From: an uncultured Clostridia bacterium
Lineage (GTDB): Bacteria; Bacillota; Clostridia; Christensenellales; Aristaeellaceae
Assembly (NCBI GenBank): GCA_944363005.1
Contig: CALVTV010000288.1
Span: 1-9,710, forward strand
Reading direction: 5' to 3'
DNA: 9,710 nt
Shown here: one piece after another, positions 1 to 7,692 of the stretch
Position numbering within the stretch: position 1 is the first letter of the stretch
How the letters are laid out: each line of letters starts with the position of its first letter
Made by a program: the position numbers and the translations under genes
Notes under the pieces: generated by a model
Seen by the model: the letters and a program-made list of their open reading frames with translations, nothing else
What the model was told of the DNA's origin: nothing
Database searches by the model: none

Positions 1-1464
1 ACGATTTTCGTGGAGAAGGACCAATCTGTGACCCTGCCCACGACCGCCGAGCGCGAGGGCTATGCCTTTGCGGGATGGCAGAACGACGCGGGCGAGACGG
101 TGGATGCGACCTTTACGCCCACCGAAAACGTCACCCTGACCGCGCAATGGGAGGTCGGCAAGAACACCGTGACGCTCGTGGATGGGGCGTCCCAGGAGCA
201 GATCGGTGAGGTTGAAGTCGAATTCGGCGCCGCGCTTCCGACCCTCGAAGAGCCGCAGAAGGAAGGCTATGCGTTCCGCTACTGGTCCCTGAGCGCGGAC
301 GGCGAGCGTCTTGATCTGGATACCTATACCGTGGGAAGCGACGTCACGCTCTACGCCGTCTGGCTGGAGGAGAGCCAGAAGGAGTATCAGGTCGTGTTCA
401 AAGCTTCCGACTATTGCGCAGACCTGACCGAAGACGTGGAGCTCTACGTCGTGGACGGCAGCGCGGTCAAAAAGAGCAGTGCGCCTCAAGACCTGGAACG
501 CGAAGGCTACGAGTTTGAAGGCTGGACCACGGAGGTGCCGCCGGAAGGCAATGAATGGACCATCGATACCTATCCGGCCGACGTGGAGCCGGAGATGACC
601 AAGATCCCCTTCAAGCCCAAGGAGGACACCACGCTCTATGCCGTCTGGACGATCCAGGAGTATATGGCGATCTTCAACGCGAACTACACCGATTCTCCGT
701 ACAAGAACGGCATCGTCTATTCCTACAAGCTGCTCTCCAGCGAGGGCGTGCAGCCGCCTGAGGAGGTGCCGGTCCGCGAGGGTTACACCTTTGAGGGCTG
801 GTATACGAAGGCCATCGGCGGCGAAAAGGTGGACTTCGCCCAGAGCATCAAGCTGAAGGCGAACACCGGCTTCTATGCGCATTGGAAGCATAACGGCGTG
901 CAGACGGACACCTTCCATGCGGAGTACACCGAGTTCAACCCCGATCAGAAGTATTACGGCTACTCCGGCAGCGTGCAGGGCGCCAACTGCATCGTCAAGG
1001 ATGCGGGCACGGTCGGCACGGTGCTCAAGGACGACTATCCGACCAACTCCGAGCTGGAGGGTGGCAACGGCTACTACGTCTCCTATCAGTATGAGCGCGG
1101 AGACACGCTGCGCTTTGTCATCAATTCCTCCAAGGCGACGACGGCAAAGCTGATGGCCAACCTCGCTGTGGAAGTCGATTCCATGGACGTGGCCTCGACC
1201 GGCGAAAACGCCACGATCATCCGCGTCAACGGCGAGGACATCACCTACAACCTGACGCTGCTGCGCATCTTCCAGGAGTATGAAATCGCGACGATCAACC
1301 TCAACGAGGGCGAGAACGTGATCGAGTTTATCGTGGACAATGACAACACCGTCATGGGCGGAACGTATCGCGCCGTCGGCTTCATGACCGATTACATCAA
1401 GCTCACCGACAGCGACGCGGTGTTCACCTGGTCGCCGATTTACGACAATTTGGAGAGTAACTGA
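1..1464 (+). CDS. Surface/secreted protein with InlB-type repeats and C-terminal carbohydrate-binding-like domain (5' partial)
   Basis: The frame is open from base 1, so the true start lies upstream; a GTG at 10 is only an internal candidate. Numbering from that GTG, four Listeria-Bacteroides repeats (Flg_new/InlB B-repeat type) are visible at about residues 1-48, 52-118, 125-213 and 217-292. Each has the hallmark EGY-F--W core (for example EGYAFAGW and EGYTFEGW) and ends in a 'LYAVW'-like strand. Repeats 3 and 4 are longer than the usual 60-70 residues. Residues about 297-474 form a beta-rich domain resembling carbohydrate-binding modules of the CBM6/CBM35 type: an early HAEYTEF, a late GENVIEFIV, and DYIKL just before the end. 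This suggests a large extracellular glycan-binding protein or enzyme whose catalytic part, if any, is outside the window. No C-terminal LPXTG motif or membrane helix is seen. The stop is one base before the next gene's ATG, implying translational coupling with the GH3 enzyme. The repeats are clear; the CBM family is less certain. Confidence 0.85.
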   Translation, partial: TIFVEKDQSVTLPTTAEREGYAFAGWQNDAGETVDATFTPTENVTLTAQWEVGKNTVTLVDGASQEQIGEVEVEFGAALPTLEEPQKEGYAFRYWSLSADGERLDLDTYTVGSDVTLYAVWLEESQKEYQVVFKASDYCADLTEDVELYVVDGSAVKKSSAPQDLEREGYEFEGWTTEVPPEGNEWTIDTYPADVEPEMTKIPFKPKEDTTLYAVWTIQEYMAIFNANYTDSPYKNGIVYSYKLLSSEGVQPPEEVPVREGYTFEGWYTKAIGGEKVDFAQSIKLKANTGFYAHWKHNGVQTDTFHAEYTEFNPDQKYYGYSGSVQGANCIVKDAGTVGTVLKDDYPTNSELEGGNGYYVSYQYERGDTLRFVINSSKATTAKLMANLAVEVDSMDVASTGENATIIRVNGEDITYNLTLLRIFQEYEIATINLNEGENVIEFIVDNDNTVMGGTYRAVGFMTDYIKLTDSDAVFTWSPIYDNLESN

Positions 1465-1465
1465 T

Positions 1466-4400
1466 ATGAAGAAGCAGAGCAAAACCCCGGTCAGGAAAAA
1501 AGGCAAAAAGGCCGGTCTGATCATCACCAGCGTGCTGCTGGTGTTGATGCTCGTCGCCACGGTGCTTTGCAGCACGACCTTCCGCTCCATTCTGGGTACG
1601 GTTCTCGGCGGCAAAAATCCGATCATGGCCTCCGGCACGGAAGCGATTTATACCTCGGACTATGACTCCAAGGAAGAAGCCAAGCTCGCGGGCGACGCCC
1701 TCAACCTGGAAATCGCCAAGGAAGGCTTCACCCTGCTGGTCAACAACAACGACGCCCTGCCGCTTGAAGAGCAGGAGCGCAAGGTCAGCGTGTTCGGCAA
1801 GAACTCGGTGGACCTGGTGCTCAGCGGTTCCGGCTCCGGCAAGGTGAACGACGAGGAAGCCAAGACCATCTTTGACGGCCTGGCCGACGCGGGCATCTCC
1901 TATAACCCCGAACTCGTCAGCTTCTACGAGAGCGCGGACAGCGGCAAGGGCCGCTCGGACAACCCGGCTACGGCCGACCAATCGAGTGCCGCGCCGACGC
2001 TGGATATCGGCGAAACGCCCATTTCCAGCTATCCCGACAGCCTGATTGACAGCTACAAGGAGTACAGCGACGCAGCCATCGTGGTCATCTCCCGCATCGG
2101 CGGCGAGAGCTTCGACCTGCCGCGCACCCAGAACACGAAGGCCGGCGGCATCGAGGGCAACCACTACCTGCAGCTCGACCAGAACGAATACGACATGCTG
2201 GACATGGTCACGGCCCGTTTTGACAAGGTGATCGTCGTGCTCAACACGCTGACCACGTTCCAGTGCGACTTCCTGGCGGAGTACAACAACGACCCGGCCA
2301 ACCCGCGCATCGATGCGGTGGTCTGGATCGGCGGTCCGAGCACCAACGGCGCTCAGGCGATCGGCCGCCTGCTGACCGGTGAGGACAACTTCTCCGGCCG
2401 CACGGTGGACCTCTACGCGCGCGACTTCACCAAGGACCCGACGTGGCAGAACTTTGGCGACAACACCCAGGTCAACGGCGGCGTCAACGGCAGCGCCTTC
2501 ATGGACGGCCCGAACGCTTCCGATGATTACTATGTCGCCTACGAGGAGGGCATCTACGTCGGTTACCGCTACTACGAGACCCGCGGCTACGAGGAGAGCC
2601 TCACTGGCAGCGAGGACTGGTATGCGGACAACGTCATCTTCCCGTTCGGCTATGGCCTGAGCTACACGGAGTTTGAGCAGACCATGACCATGGACGGCGA
2701 CCTCAAGGATGCCGACAGCACGCTGACCTTCACCGTCAACGTCACGAACGTGGGCGATGTGGCGGGCAAGGATGTCGTGCAGCTCTATGTCACCCTGCCG
2801 TACATCCGCGGCGGCATCGAGAAGAGCCAGGTGCAGCTGGTGGACTTCGCCAAGACGAACCTGCTGGCCCCCGGCGAATCCCAGGAGATCACCTTCACCG
2901 TCACGCCGTATCAGCTGGCGAGTTACGATTACAACGACGCCAACAAGAACGGCTTCACCGGTTATGAGCTTGATCCCGGCGATTACGTCTTCTACGCGGC
3001 CAAGAACTCCCACGTGACGGATGAAGCCAATGTCTACGCCACGGCGCAGGCGACGCTGGCGGGCAACCTGACCTACAGCGAGGACCCGGACACCGGCGCG
3101 CTGGTGGGCAACCTCTACACCTTCGGCGAGAATTACGACGGCATCGAGGATGGCCAGGTCAACTTCAACGACATCCAGTACCGGCTCTCCGACGTCTACG
3201 TCGAGGTCAACGGCACGGAGGAAGTGCGCAAGGGCATGTCCCGCACGGACTTTGAAAAGACCTTCCCGCAGCCCGCGACGCAAAGCGAACGCATCTATCT
3301 GGAGGGCGAGCTCGACGCGCTGCGCGACAGGACGACCAACAACTGGGTGATTCAGACCGTGACGGATACGCCGACGGTCGGTGCGGATGGCACGCTGACG
3401 CTGCGCGATCTGATCGGCGCGGATTACAGCGACGAGAAGTGGGATGCGTTGCTGGATCAGCTGACGGCGCAGGAGATGCTGGACCTGGTCAACCAGGGCG
3501 CGTTCCAGACCGTTTCCATCGCGCGCATCAAGAAGAACCTGACCAACGACAGCGACGGCCCGGTGGGCTTCGTCAACTTCATGCCGGGCCTCAAGGAGCA
3601 TTACACGGGCAACTCTTCCTTCGCCTGCGAAATCCTGCTGGCCTCGACCTGGAACAAGGATCTGGCCTATCAGATGGGCAAGAACGTCGGCGATATCGGC
3701 GTTTGGGGCGACGTCAACGGCAACAAGCTGCCGTACACCGGCTGGTATGCACCGGCGGTCAACCTGCATCGCAGCCCGTTCTCCGGCCGTAACTACGAGT
3801 ACTATTCCGAGGACCCGGTCATCTCCGGCAAGATGGCGGTCAACGTCATCAACGGCGCGAAGCAGAAGGGTGTCTACACCGACCTCAAGCACTTCGCCCT
3901 CAACGATCAGGAGACAGCCCGCGGCGGCATCGCCACGTATTGCACGGAGCAGGCGCTGCGCGAGCTCTACCTCAAGCCGTTTGAAATGGGCGTCAAGGGC
4001 AGCGACGATGTGAACCACTCCGCCACGGCCGTGGCCGATGGCCTGACCGAGTTCAGCGGCACGACCGGCGTGATGAGCTCCTTCAACCGCATCGGCACGC
4101 GCTGGACGGGCGGTGATTACCGCCTGATGACGCAGATTCTGCGCGACGAGTGGAACTTCGAGGGCCTGGTCATCTGCGACTACAAGACGGACAACAAGGT
4201 CATGGATTCCCGCCAGATGGTCTACGCTGGCAATGACCTGATCCTGGCGTCCCTGCCGGATCTGCTCTGGAATGACTGCGACTTCACTAACGCTCAGGAT
4301 TTGCAGATTCTGCGCAACGCCGCCCACAACATCCTCTACACGGTGGCGAACAGCAACTCCATGAACGTGGATATCGTCGGCTACTCGATGGAGACGTGGC

Positions 4401-4501
4401 TGATGGCGATCTACGCGGTGGATGCGCTGCTGGCGCTCGTGCTGATCGTGCTGATCGTGCGCGCCGTCCGCAGAAGGGCGAAACCCGCGACCGCGAACTG
4501 A
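1466..4501 (+). CDS. Membrane-anchored GH3 beta-glycosidase with reversed (circularly permuted) domain order
   Basis: This 1,011-residue protein is a family 3 glycoside hydrolase, expected to release non-reducing-end beta-linked glucose or xylose by a retaining mechanism. A Lys/Arg-rich N-terminus (1-15) precedes a membrane helix at about 17-36. The GH3 alpha/beta sandwich domain follows at about 70-395, starting at EGFTLLVNNNDALPL and carrying the likely acid/base E214 in GGESFD. A fibronectin-III-like domain spans about 396-515 after FPFGYGLSYT. A linker of roughly 120 residues leads to the (beta/alpha)8 barrel at about 645-960, with DGPVGF at 697, RNYEYYSEDP, KH at 808-809 and the likely nucleophile D905 in VICDY. 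A second membrane helix (about 978-998) precedes a basic tail, so both ends should be cytoplasmic and the enzyme outside. Reversed GH3 order is known in rumen Clostridia. The usual Arg of DGPxGxR is Phe, and Trp after the nucleophile is Tyr. GGAG ten bases upstream supports this ATG. There is no lipobox: Leu precedes C35. Substrate cannot be told. Confidence 0.93.
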   Translation: MKKQSKTPVRKKGKKAGLIITSVLLVLMLVATVLCSTTFRSILGTVLGGKNPIMASGTEAIYTSDYDSKEEAKLAGDALNLEIAKEGFTLLVNNNDALPLEEQERKVSVFGKNSVDLVLSGSGSGKVNDEEAKTIFDGLADAGISYNPELVSFYESADSGKGRSDNPATADQSSAAPTLDIGETPISSYPDSLIDSYKEYSDAAIVVISRIGGESFDLPRTQNTKAGGIEGNHYLQLDQNEYDMLDMVTARFDKVIVVLNTLTTFQCDFLAEYNNDPANPRIDAVVWIGGPSTNGAQAIGRLLTGEDNFSGRTVDLYARDFTKDPTWQNFGDNTQVNGGVNGSAFMDGPNASDDYYVAYEEGIYVGYRYYETRGYEESLTGSEDWYADNVIFPFGYGLSYTEFEQTMTMDGDLKDADSTLTFTVNVTNVGDVAGKDVVQLYVTLPYIRGGIEKSQVQLVDFAKTNLLAPGESQEITFTVTPYQLASYDYNDANKNGFTGYELDPGDYVFYAAKNSHVTDEANVYATAQATLAGNLTYSEDPDTGALVGNLYTFGENYDGIEDGQVNFNDIQYRLSDVYVEVNGTEEVRKGMSRTDFEKTFPQPATQSERIYLEGELDALRDRTTNNWVIQTVTDTPTVGADGTLTLRDLIGADYSDEKWDALLDQLTAQEMLDLVNQGAFQTVSIARIKKNLTNDSDGPVGFVNFMPGLKEHYTGNSSFACEILLASTWNKDLAYQMGKNVGDIGVWGDVNGNKLPYTGWYAPAVNLHRSPFSGRNYEYYSEDPVISGKMAVNVINGAKQKGVYTDLKHFALNDQETARGGIATYCTEQALRELYLKPFEMGVKGSDDVNHSATAVADGLTEFSGTTGVMSSFNRIGTRWTGGDYRLMTQILRDEWNFEGLVICDYKTDNKVMDSRQMVYAGNDLILASLPDLLWNDCDFTNAQDLQILRNAAHNILYTVANSNSMNVDIVGYSMETWLMAIYAVDALLALVLIVLIVRAVRRRAKPATAN

Positions 4502-4522
4502 AAAGAACAACCATGGGCGAGG

Positions 4523-4558
4523 ATTCCTCCCTCCTGAGCGGGGGGAGGAATTTTCGTT
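4523..4558 (+). terminator. Terminator-like hairpin between the two GH3 genes
   Basis: ATTCCTCCC at 4523-4531 pairs perfectly with GGGAGGAAT at 4543-4551. Three inner pairs (one G-U) extend the stem around the five-base loop TGAGC, and TTTTCGTT follows. This is the form of a rho-independent terminator with a somewhat interrupted U tract. It starts 21 bases after the upstream stop codon. Only 28 bases separate its end from the next ATG, too few for a full promoter and leader, so it may act as a partial terminator that lets some transcripts through, or as a 3' mRNA stabiliser. Confidence 0.72.
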
Positions 4559-4579
4559 CAATCACTGGGGGAAACGTCT

Positions 4580-6997
4580 ATGAAATACAAGAACCTGATT
4601 GAGCGGATGACGCTGGCGGAGAAGTGCGCCATCCTCTCCGGCGCGGACGTTTGGCATACCCGCGCGATCAAACGGTTGGGCATCCCCGCGATCACCCTGT
4701 CCGACGGCCCAAGCGGGCTTCGCAAGCAGGCGGGCGAGGGCGATCACCTCGGCCTGAATGCCTCCACCAAGGCGACGTGTATGCCTTCCGCTTCGGCGGT
4801 GGCCAACAGCTGGAATGCCGAAATGGCGCAGCAAATCGGCCGGGCCATTGGCCAAGAGGCTGCCGCGCAGGACGTGCAGGTGCTCCTGGGCCCGGGCCTG
4901 AACACCAAGCGCAGCCCGCTGTGCGGCCGCAATTTCGAATACTATTCTGAGGACCCGTATCTGGCCGGAAAAATGGCGGCGGCGTTCATCCGCGGCGTGC
5001 AGGAAAACGGGGTGGCGGCTTGCGCCAAGCACTATGCCGCCAACAGCCAGGAGGAGCACCGCATGGCCAGCGACTCCGTGCTTGATGAGCGGACGCTGCG
5101 TGAGCTCTACCTGACCAACTTTGAGATCGCGGTCAAGGAAGGCGAGCCGAAGGCCATCATGTCCAGCTACAACCTGGTCAACGGCGTGTATGCCAACGAA
5201 AACGCGCATTTGCTCGACGAGATCCTGCGCGAGGACTGGAACTTCGCCGGCGCGGTCATCACGGACTGGGGCGGCGGCAACGATTACACGGAAGGCGTAC
5301 GCGCGGGCTGCAACCTCGAAATGCCGGGCAGCGGCGACGACAGCGCTATGCAACTGATTGAGGCGGTCAAGGCCGGAAAGATTGAGGAGGCCGTCGTCGA
5401 TCAGCGCGTGGATGAGCTGCTTGACCTGGTGATGACAACGGACAAGGCGCGCGGCAAGGTGGAAGCTGATTTTGAGCAGCATCATCTCCTGGCGCAGCGC
5501 GCGGCCGAAGAGGCGATCGTCCTGCTCAAAAACGAGAACGATATCCTGCCGCTGGACCGGAAGGCAAAGATCGCCGTGATCGGCGATTTTGCGCAGCATC
5601 CACGCTATCAGGGCGCGGGCAGCAGCATGGTCAATGCCACGCGGGAGGATAAGACGCTCGATCTGTTGCCGCAGATGTTCCCGAATGCGGTCGGTTTTGC
5701 GCAGGGATTCCAGCGACTGAACGTCGCGGACGAAGCGTTGGCGGCGCAGGCGGAGGAGCTGGCGCGCGAGGCCCAGGTGGTTGTGCTGTATCTGGGGCTG
5801 ACGGAGGGCTACGAGACGGAGGGCCTTGACCGCACGCATCTGCGCATTCCGGACAATCAGGTGGCGCTGCTCTCGCGACTGGCCAAGGTGAACCCGCATA
5901 TCGTCGTGGTCATGACGGCGGGCAGCGCGGTGGAGATGCCCTGGGTGGATCAGTGCGAGGCGCTCGTGTGGGCGGGCCTGGGCGGACAGGCCGTCGCGGG
6001 CGCGGTGCTGCGCGTGCTCAACGGCGAAGTGAATCCCAGCGGCAAGCTCTCCGAGTCCTTCCCGATGGCTTATGACAAAACGCCGGTCAGCCGGTACTAT
6101 CCCGGTTCCGAAAAGACGAGCGAGTACCGCGAGGGCATTTTCGTCGGCTACCGCTATTACGAGACGGCGGGCGTGCAGGTGCGCTTCCCGTTCGGCTTCG
6201 GACTCAGCTACACGACGTTTGATTATCGGAATCTGTCGTTGATGCCGGGCGCCGTCGAGTTCGATTTGACCAATACGGGCGATCGCGACGGTGCGGAGGT
6301 CGTGCAGCTGTATGTGTCTTTGCCGGGCACGAAGGTTTTCAGACCAAGGTCGGAACTCAAGGGCTTTGCCAAGGTATTCCTCAAGGCCGGCGAAACGCGC
6401 CACGTGCGCATCGAGTTGGATGACAAGGCGTTCCGCTATTGGAACGTCGCGACGAATCGCTGGGAGGTCGAAGCGGGCCGGTACCGGATCGGGATTGGCG
6501 CGAGCGTAGAAGACATTCGGCTCACCGGTGAGCTCGACGTCAAGGGTACGGGGGCACCGAATCCTTACGCGGGCAAGGATGTCGCCTGCTATGAGAAGTG
6601 CGAACTGCAAGCCGTCGGAGATACATCTTTTGCTGCCCTCCTTGGCCATGCAATTCCGGCGCACAGCTGGAATACCGCAGCACCGCTGGGGATGAACGAC
6701 GGCGTCATGCAGCTCTATTACGCAAAGAATCCGCTGGCACGCCTTGCATATCGGATTCTCAAGAAGAAGAAGGAAGCGTCGATTGCGGCGGGCAAACCCG
6801 ATCTCAATTTGCTGTTCATTTTCAACATTCCGTTCCGCGGCATGGCGAAGATGATGAACGGCATGGTCTCCATGGAGATGGCCGAAGCGATTGTCTATTT
6901 GGTCAACGGCCACGGCTTCCGCGGATTGTTCCGGATCGTTAAAGGTTTCTTGCACAGGCCGAATCTGAAAAAGGAACTGGAAGAATGCGACAAATAA
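4580..6997 (+). CDS. GH3 beta-glucosidase-type enzyme, canonical order, probably cytoplasmic
   Basis: This 805-residue GH3 hydrolase should remove terminal beta-linked glucose (or a related sugar) from oligosaccharides. The (beta/alpha)8 barrel comes first (about 1-290), with SDGPSGLR at 41-48, RNFEYYSEDP at 117-126, KH at 150-151 and nucleophile D229 in VITDW. The alpha/beta sandwich domain (about 305-530) carries the likely acid/base E414 in ETEGLDR. FPFGFGLSYT leads into a fibronectin-III-like domain (about 548-655). A further tail of about 140 residues, including YYAKNPLARLAYRIL and FNIPFRGMAKMMNG, resembles an extension I recall from many clostridial GH3 enzymes; it may help oligomerise or associate with the membrane, which is inference. 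No signal peptide or clear membrane helix is present, so intracellular processing of imported oligosaccharides is likely. GGGGGA seven bases before the ATG supports the start. It lies between the surface GH3 and the GtrA-like gene on the same strand. All expected catalytic residues are present; beta-glucosidase versus beta-xylosidase cannot be decided. Confidence 0.94.
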   Translation: MKYKNLIERMTLAEKCAILSGADVWHTRAIKRLGIPAITLSDGPSGLRKQAGEGDHLGLNASTKATCMPSASAVANSWNAEMAQQIGRAIGQEAAAQDVQVLLGPGLNTKRSPLCGRNFEYYSEDPYLAGKMAAAFIRGVQENGVAACAKHYAANSQEEHRMASDSVLDERTLRELYLTNFEIAVKEGEPKAIMSSYNLVNGVYANENAHLLDEILREDWNFAGAVITDWGGGNDYTEGVRAGCNLEMPGSGDDSAMQLIEAVKAGKIEEAVVDQRVDELLDLVMTTDKARGKVEADFEQHHLLAQRAAEEAIVLLKNENDILPLDRKAKIAVIGDFAQHPRYQGAGSSMVNATREDKTLDLLPQMFPNAVGFAQGFQRLNVADEALAAQAEELAREAQVVVLYLGLTEGYETEGLDRTHLRIPDNQVALLSRLAKVNPHIVVVMTAGSAVEMPWVDQCEALVWAGLGGQAVAGAVLRVLNGEVNPSGKLSESFPMAYDKTPVSRYYPGSEKTSEYREGIFVGYRYYETAGVQVRFPFGFGLSYTTFDYRNLSLMPGAVEFDLTNTGDRDGAEVVQLYVSLPGTKVFRPRSELKGFAKVFLKAGETRHVRIELDDKAFRYWNVATNRWEVEAGRYRIGIGASVEDIRLTGELDVKGTGAPNPYAGKDVACYEKCELQAVGDTSFAALLGHAIPAHSWNTAAPLGMNDGVMQLYYAKNPLARLAYRILKKKKEASIAAGKPDLNLLFIFNIPFRGMAKMMNGMVSMEMAEAIVYLVNGHGFRGLFRIVKGFLHRPNLKKELEECDK

Positions 6998-7004
6998 GAG
7001 GAAT

Positions 7005-7034
7005 CTGCGAAACAGACTGAAGTATGTTTTGCGG
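7005..7034 (+). other. Intercistronic stem-loop upstream of the GtrA-like gene
   Basis: CTGCGAAACA at 7005-7014 can pair with TGTTTTGCGG at 7025-7034, giving ten base pairs of which two are G-U, around a ten-base loop. No T run follows, so it is not a terminator. It begins eight bases after the GH3 stop and ends three bases before the ribosome binding site of the next gene. It could mark an mRNA processing or stability element that sets the ratio of the two proteins. It could also be chance. Confidence 0.35.
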
Positions 7035-7037
7035 TAT

Positions 7038-7044
7038 GGAGGGA
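7038..7044 (+). promoter_or_regulatory. Ribosome binding site fixing the GtrA-like start
   Basis: GGAGGGA ends six bases before the ATG at 7051. The frame stays open further up to an ATG at 7024, but that codon has no comparable site before it and would translate straight through this one. The downstream ATG is therefore preferred. Confidence 0.8.
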
Positions 7045-7050
7045 GTTACC

Positions 7051-7608
7051 ATGAATTTCTGGCAGAGTTACGCGCAAAAGCACCCGAAGGCGGCGCAGTG
7101 GATTCGCGAGGGTGGCTTGTTTGTGATCGTTTCGAACCTGATCACGGTGTTTAAATACCTGTTGCTTCAATTCCTGCCCAAGGCTTTTGCCGGGATGCCC
7201 ATGGTGGATTTCGGTTGGCCGGGCATCGACATGACGCTGTTCGGCGAGACCTTCAAGTGGAACATCCTCGGCTATGATGTCGCGCACGGAGGACTGCCGT
7301 ATTTCTGCGCGTATATGGTCGCGATGATCGTCGGAGAATGCATCAATTTTCCGATTCAGAAGTGCTTCGTATTTCGCAGCAAGGGCAATCTGGGCAAGCA
7401 GATCGCGTGGTATGTCGTGGCGTTTTGCTTGATCACCTGCATTGTCAATTCGATCAACTGCATTTGGGTGGCCATTGCGGGCATGTTTGTGCCGGACTTT
7501 ATCTACAATATCGGTACGACTGTGCTCAATGGCGGCGTGTCCATGGTGGTATTCTTTGTGGTCAACAAGATGATCTTCCCGAGCCAAAATGCAGAGGAGA
7601 AGAAGTGA
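7051..7608 (+). CDS. GtrA-like four-helix membrane protein
   Basis: This 185-residue protein has four hydrophobic segments at about 22-44, 80-100, 117-143 and 153-177. The stretch GECINFPIQKCFVFRS at about 95-110, between the second and third helices, matches the conserved loop of the GtrA-like family (an Asn-Phe followed by a basic residue and Val-Phe-Arg). GtrA proteins are small membrane proteins linked to moving or using polyprenyl-phosphate sugars during decoration of cell-surface polymers. The N-terminal residues and the charged tail (NAEEKK) are likely cytoplasmic. The start follows a strong Shine-Dalgarno site; an ATG nine codons upstream is less likely. The gene sits 53 bases after a GH3 gene and is followed by a hairpin terminator, so it is probably the last gene of that unit. 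Its sugar and partner enzyme are unknown, and no glycosyltransferase is seen next to it. Length is slightly above the usual 120-150 residues because of a longer loop between helices 1 and 2. Confidence 0.8.
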   Translation: MNFWQSYAQKHPKAAQWIREGGLFVIVSNLITVFKYLLLQFLPKAFAGMPMVDFGWPGIDMTLFGETFKWNILGYDVAHGGLPYFCAYMVAMIVGECINFPIQKCFVFRSKGNLGKQIAWYVVAFCLITCIVNSINCIWVAIAGMFVPDFIYNIGTTVLNGGVSMVVFFVVNKMIFPSQNAEEKK

Positions 7609-7643
7609 TTTCGCGTCCCTGAACAAGCGTAGAACATGAATAA

Positions 7644-7692
7644 ACGGCTCTCCGATTTCGGCTTGTAAGCCGTGAAAGGAGGGCCGTATTTT
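7644..7692 (+). terminator. Intrinsic terminator of the GH3-GtrA unit, possibly bidirectional
   Basis: ACGGCTCTCC at 7644-7653 pairs with GGAGGGCCGT at 7678-7687 (one G-U). Inside it CGGCT at 7659-7663 pairs with AGCCG at 7668-7672 around a four-base TGTA loop. ATTTT follows on the plus strand. On the minus strand the stem is followed by TTTATT, so it may also stop transcripts arriving from the convergent DUF3089 gene, which ends about 190 bases away. It lies 35 bases after the GtrA-like stop codon. Confidence 0.82.

Noticed and set aside
154..900. Repeated DNA in the first gene considered as a CRISPR or tandem-repeat array
   Set aside because: The similarity is at protein level (InlB-type repeats) with diverged DNA and variable lengths, so it is coding repeat structure only.
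1547..1573. Possible lipoprotein signal at C35 of the first GH3
   Set aside because: The residues before the cysteine are TVL; Leu directly before Cys does not fit a lipobox, so a plain membrane anchor is more likely.
1424..4561. A minus-strand open frame of 1,045 codons opposite the first GH3 gene
   Set aside because: It is rich in Val, Arg, His and Ala with no recognisable domain, as expected for the antisense of a GC-rich gene. The plus-strand frame has a full GH3 architecture.
4562..6955. A minus-strand open frame of 797 codons opposite the second GH3 gene
   Set aside because: Same composition artefact; no motif, and the plus strand carries every GH3 catalytic motif.
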